A DNA stretch of 8,314 nt, taken from positions 1-8,314 of the forward strand of contig RFJB01000120.1 in NCBI GenBank assembly GCA_003695045.1, given 5' to 3'. Positions 5,932 to 8,314 of the stretch are shown piece by piece. The DNA is from Candidatus Woesearchaeota archaeon. Its GTDB lineage: Archaea > Nanobdellota > Nanobdellia > Woesearchaeales > J091. The notes beneath the pieces were generated by a model that saw nothing but the letters and a program-made list of their open reading frames with translations, searched no databases and had not been told where the DNA came from. Positions within the stretch are counted from its first letter, which is position 1, and each line of letters opens with the position of its first letter. The position numbers were made by a program, and so were the translations under genes.

Positions 5932-8172
5932 ATGGGATACGAGCTCATAATAACCGAGAAGCCGAATGCGGCAAAGAAGATTGCTGCTGCGTTGGCTGAC
6001 GGCAAGCCGGTCAAGGAGTCCAAGGGCGGAGTTCCATACTACAAGGTCACCCACGGAAGCAGGGACCTCGTTGTGGGCTGCGCTGTGGGGCACCTCTTCG
6101 GTCTTGCAGAGAAGTCAAGCTCCGGTTCAAAGGGGGGTTCCGGCTCGGGAGCCAAGACCGGCTGGAATTATCCTGTTTTTGATGTTGTCTGGAAGCCCGC
6201 CTACGAAGTAAGCAAGGACTCCGCCTACACCAGGAAGTACCTTTCTGTTCTGAAAAAGCTTGCCAAAGATGCCGACTCATTCACAGTGGCGACGGACTAC
6301 GATGTGGAAGGCGAGGTAATCGGCTACAACATTCTCGCTCACGTGTGCAAGGTCAGGGACGGCAACAGGATGAAGTTTTCAACCCTTACCGCTCAGGACT
6401 TGAGGAAGTCCTACGAGTCAAAGTCGCCTCACATCGATTGGGGCCAGGCGAACGCCGGTCTGACACGGCACGTTCTTGACTGGTTTTACGGAATTAACCT
6501 TTCCAGGGCTCTTACCAGTTCGGTAAAATCCGTGGGCGCCTTCAAGCTTCTGAGTTCGGGGCGCGTTCAGGGTCCCGCGTTAAAGATAATCGTTGACAGG
6601 GAGAGGGAAATCAGGGCGTTTAAGCCCGTCCCGTACTGGCAGGTTCAGCTTGAAGGCGCCCTGAATGGTTCAACCATAGTTGCTCTTCATGAGAAGGACA
6701 AGTTCTGGGACAAAGATGAGGCAGACGCGGTTGTCGAGAGGGCATCCTCGGGGTCCGCAAAGGTTTCTTCCGTGGAGGCGAAGCAGTTCAAACAGGCGCC
6801 GCCACATCCCTTTGACCTGACAACCCTTCAGACAGAGGCATACCGCAGCTTAAGGATTTCGCCGAAGGACACGCTCGCGATAGCGCAGGAGCTTTACACC
6901 GAGGGGCTCATTTCATACCCCCGAACGAGCTCTCAGGTTCTTCCCGAAGAGATAGGGATAAAGAAGATTGTTCAGGCGCTTGCCGGGCAGGAGCAGTATT
7001 CTCAGCACTGCGCAGCCCTGCTTTCAAAGTCAAAGCTCAAGCCCAACAACGGAAAGAAGACAGACCCCGCGCATCCCGCAATCTACCCCACAGGCATTAA
7101 GGCGTCGCTTTCAGGGGACAAGATGAAAATCTACGACCTCATCGTGAGGCGCTTCCTTGCCACCCTTGCAGATCCGGCTGTCCGTGAAACGGTCACGATG
7201 AAAATCACTGCCTCTGGAGAGGTTTTTGTTTCCAGGGGCACCCGCACTCTGGAGAAGGGCTGGCACGAATTCTACGGGCCCCACCTCAAGATGGAGGAGC
7301 AGACGCTTCCCAATGCTTCTGAAGGAGACGCAGTGGAGCCGTTCAGGATTGACCTTCTTGACAAGGAAACCCAGCCGCCCAAGAGATTCACTCCCGCCTC
7401 AATCATAAGGGAGCTTGAAAAGCGGAACCTCGGCACCAAGGCAACAAGAGCCCAGATTGTGGACACCCTGTTCCAGCGCGGCTACGTTTACGGCCAGCCG
7501 ATTGAAGCGACAGAACTCGGAATCCAGACAGTTGAAACGCTTGAAAAGTATTCCCCCATGATCCTCGACGAGGAACTGACTCGGCACTTTGAAGATGCCA
7601 TGGAAGAAATAAGGCAGGGAAAGAAAACCTCTGAAGAAGTTCTTGAAGAAGCGAAAAAGGTCCTCACAGAGATTCTGTCAGTGTTCAAGTCAAACGAGAA
7701 AGAGCTCGGCAGGGAGCTGCTCAAGGCAAACAGGAAGGCGCAGGACGAAATCAACTTCATCGGAAAGTGCCCTTCATGCAAGGAAGGGGACCTTGTTGTG
7801 AAGCGCGGAAAGTTCGGGCAGTTCGTTGCCTGCACGAAATACCCTGACTGCAAGCAGACCTACGCGCTTCCAAAATCCGGGCTGATAAAGGGAGCAGGAA
7901 AAAACTGCCCCGACTGCGGAACTCCCATGATTTTGGTCATAAAGAAGAGGAAGAGGCCCCAGGAGCTCTGCCTCAACCCGTCCTGCCCCTCAAAGAAGCA
8001 GGACGCCGACTCTGAAAAGCTCAAGCAGGAGATTGAGAACGGCTCCAACAGCAAGTGCCCCCTCTGCGGCGGAGAACTCGTTGTGAGAAAAAGCGTTTAC
8101 GGCTCCTTCATCGGCTGCAGCAACTACCCCAAATGCAAATACACCAACCTGAATGGGAATTCTAATAAGTAG
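5932..8172 (+). CDS. topA: DNA topoisomerase I (type IA) with three C-terminal zinc ribbons
   Basis: Relaxes negative supercoils by cutting one DNA strand through a 5'-phosphotyrosine link. The protein has 746 residues. The Toprim domain starts with LIITEKP (Glu9) and contains ATDYDVEGE, with Asp122, Asp124 and Glu126 as the metal-binding triad. The cleavage domain has GLISYPRTSS with active-site Tyr329. The segment TPASIIRELEKRNLGTKATRA (about 488-508) is the conserved DNA-binding helix region. The tail has three Cys4 zinc ribbons: Cys613/616/634/640, Cys659/662/680/685 and Cys709/712/729/735; the first and third share the FGQFVAC/YGSFIGC pattern. A glycine/serine-rich loop (about 62-76) lies in the Toprim domain. 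There is no helicase domain, so it is not reverse gyrase. It appears to be transcribed alone from its own promoter. Confidence 0.97.
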   Translation: MGYELIITEKPNAAKKIAAALADGKPVKESKGGVPYYKVTHGSRDLVVGCAVGHLFGLAEKSSSGSKGGSGSGAKTGWNYPVFDVVWKPAYEVSKDSAYTRKYLSVLKKLAKDADSFTVATDYDVEGEVIGYNILAHVCKVRDGNRMKFSTLTAQDLRKSYESKSPHIDWGQANAGLTRHVLDWFYGINLSRALTSSVKSVGAFKLLSSGRVQGPALKIIVDREREIRAFKPVPYWQVQLEGALNGSTIVALHEKDKFWDKDEADAVVERASSGSAKVSSVEAKQFKQAPPHPFDLTTLQTEAYRSLRISPKDTLAIAQELYTEGLISYPRTSSQVLPEEIGIKKIVQALAGQEQYSQHCAALLSKSKLKPNNGKKTDPAHPAIYPTGIKASLSGDKMKIYDLIVRRFLATLADPAVRETVTMKITASGEVFVSRGTRTLEKGWHEFYGPHLKMEEQTLPNASEGDAVEPFRIDLLDKETQPPKRFTPASIIRELEKRNLGTKATRAQIVDTLFQRGYVYGQPIEATELGIQTVETLEKYSPMILDEELTRHFEDAMEEIRQGKKTSEEVLEEAKKVLTEILSVFKSNEKELGRELLKANRKAQDEINFIGKCPSCKEGDLVVKRGKFGQFVACTKYPDCKQTYALPKSGLIKGAGKNCPDCGTPMILVIKKRKRPQELCLNPSCPSKKQDADSEKLKQEIENGSNSKCPLCGGELVVRKSVYGSFIGCSNYPKCKYTNLNGNSNK

Positions 8173-8210
8173 AGTTCGTATAATATATTGTTAAAGCCAA
8201 TTAAGATATG

Positions 8211-8224
8211 GTGAAATTTATATA
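8211..8224 (+). promoter_or_regulatory. BRE/TATA promoter of the gene starting at 8249
   Basis: GTGAAA followed by TTTATATA (8217-8224) is a near-consensus archaeal promoter. Its centre is about 28 bp before ATG 8249, so the transcript would start at or within a few bases of the ATG and be effectively leaderless, consistent with no Shine-Dalgarno there. Confidence 0.6.
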
Positions 8225-8227
8225 TGT

Positions 8228-8239
8228 GAGAGTTCTCTC
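8228..8239 (+). repeat. Small inverted repeat between TATA box and start codon
   Basis: GAGAG, TT, CTCTC is a perfect 5-bp inverted repeat in the promoter's initiator region. As DNA it could be an operator half-site pair. It is short enough to be chance. Confidence 0.3.
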
Positions 8240-8248
8240 TTAGTATTT

Positions 8249-8314
8249 ATGAAGCTTGAAATTGATTTGGTTCCATCAACTGCATGGTATTCTAATCTCA
8301 GAACTAAAATCCCA
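8249..8314 (+). CDS. Start of an unidentified protein, possibly of an HNH/zinc-finger family (5' fragment)
   Basis: The frame is open from ATG 8249 to the window edge, giving 22 residues. The opening strings EIDLVPSTAWYSN and LRTKIP recall the N-terminus of a family of small HNH-endonuclease-like proteins that begin with a similar LVPST.W..NLR pattern, but the Cys/His core that would prove this is outside the window. Support for a real gene comes from a near-consensus BRE/TATA at the right distance for a leaderless start. The upstream region (8173-8248) is markedly AT-rich compared with the topA gene before it. Function is a tentative guess. Confidence 0.55.
   Translation, partial: MKLEIDLVPSTAWYSNLRTKIP

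Noticed and set aside
5932..8172. Reverse gyrase
   Set aside because: There is no N-terminal helicase-like domain; the protein starts directly with the Toprim domain and has the length of an ordinary topoisomerase I with zinc ribbons.

Overview
The window looks like a chromosomal segment of an archaeon of moderate GC content. The archaeal signs are a ZPR1-family zinc-finger protein, an archaeal-type SepF, a NurA nuclease, a Toprim topoisomerase I with three C-terminal zinc ribbons, and promoters of BRE plus TATA form placed about 25 bp before likely transcript starts. Two genes are not typical of archaea: a bacterial-class S-adenosylmethionine synthetase (metK) and a PfkA-superfamily phosphofructokinase carrying the residues of pyrophosphate-dependent enzymes. 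This mixture would suit a DPANN-like or otherwise transfer-rich lineage, but the lineage is my inference; the window holds no rRNA or other decisive marker.

Layout. 1-697: 3' part of metK (+). 698-813: spacer with a probable promoter. 814-2061: phosphofructokinase (+). It converges on a minus-strand group with only 12 bp between stop codons. That group, read in its own direction, is a NurA nuclease (4562-3285), SepF (3048-2656, with its own promoter and a strong Shine-Dalgarno) and a ZPR1 protein (2598-2074). 4563-4670: divergent promoter region. 4671-5648: quinolinate phosphoribosyltransferase nadC (+). 5649-5931: a 283-bp spacer with a T-rich terminator region, a good TATA box and a GC-rich hairpin in a long leader. 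5932-8172: DNA topoisomerase I (+). 8173-8314: an AT-rich promoter and the first 22 codons of a further gene.

The genes are mostly housekeeping and fall into loose themes: cofactor and central metabolism (SAM, NAD, glycolysis) on the plus strand, and DNA end processing, cell division and zinc-finger/chaperone functions on the minus strand. Only sepF-zpr1 looks like a tight transcription unit. I see no CRISPR array, insertion sequence, tRNA, rRNA, integrase or defence cluster, and no clearly new multi-gene system. The points most worth a second look are the two bacterial-like metabolic genes, the altered Lys-x-x-His motif in NadC, the NurA with a charged insertion and no HerA beside it, and the structured leaders before topA and sepF.
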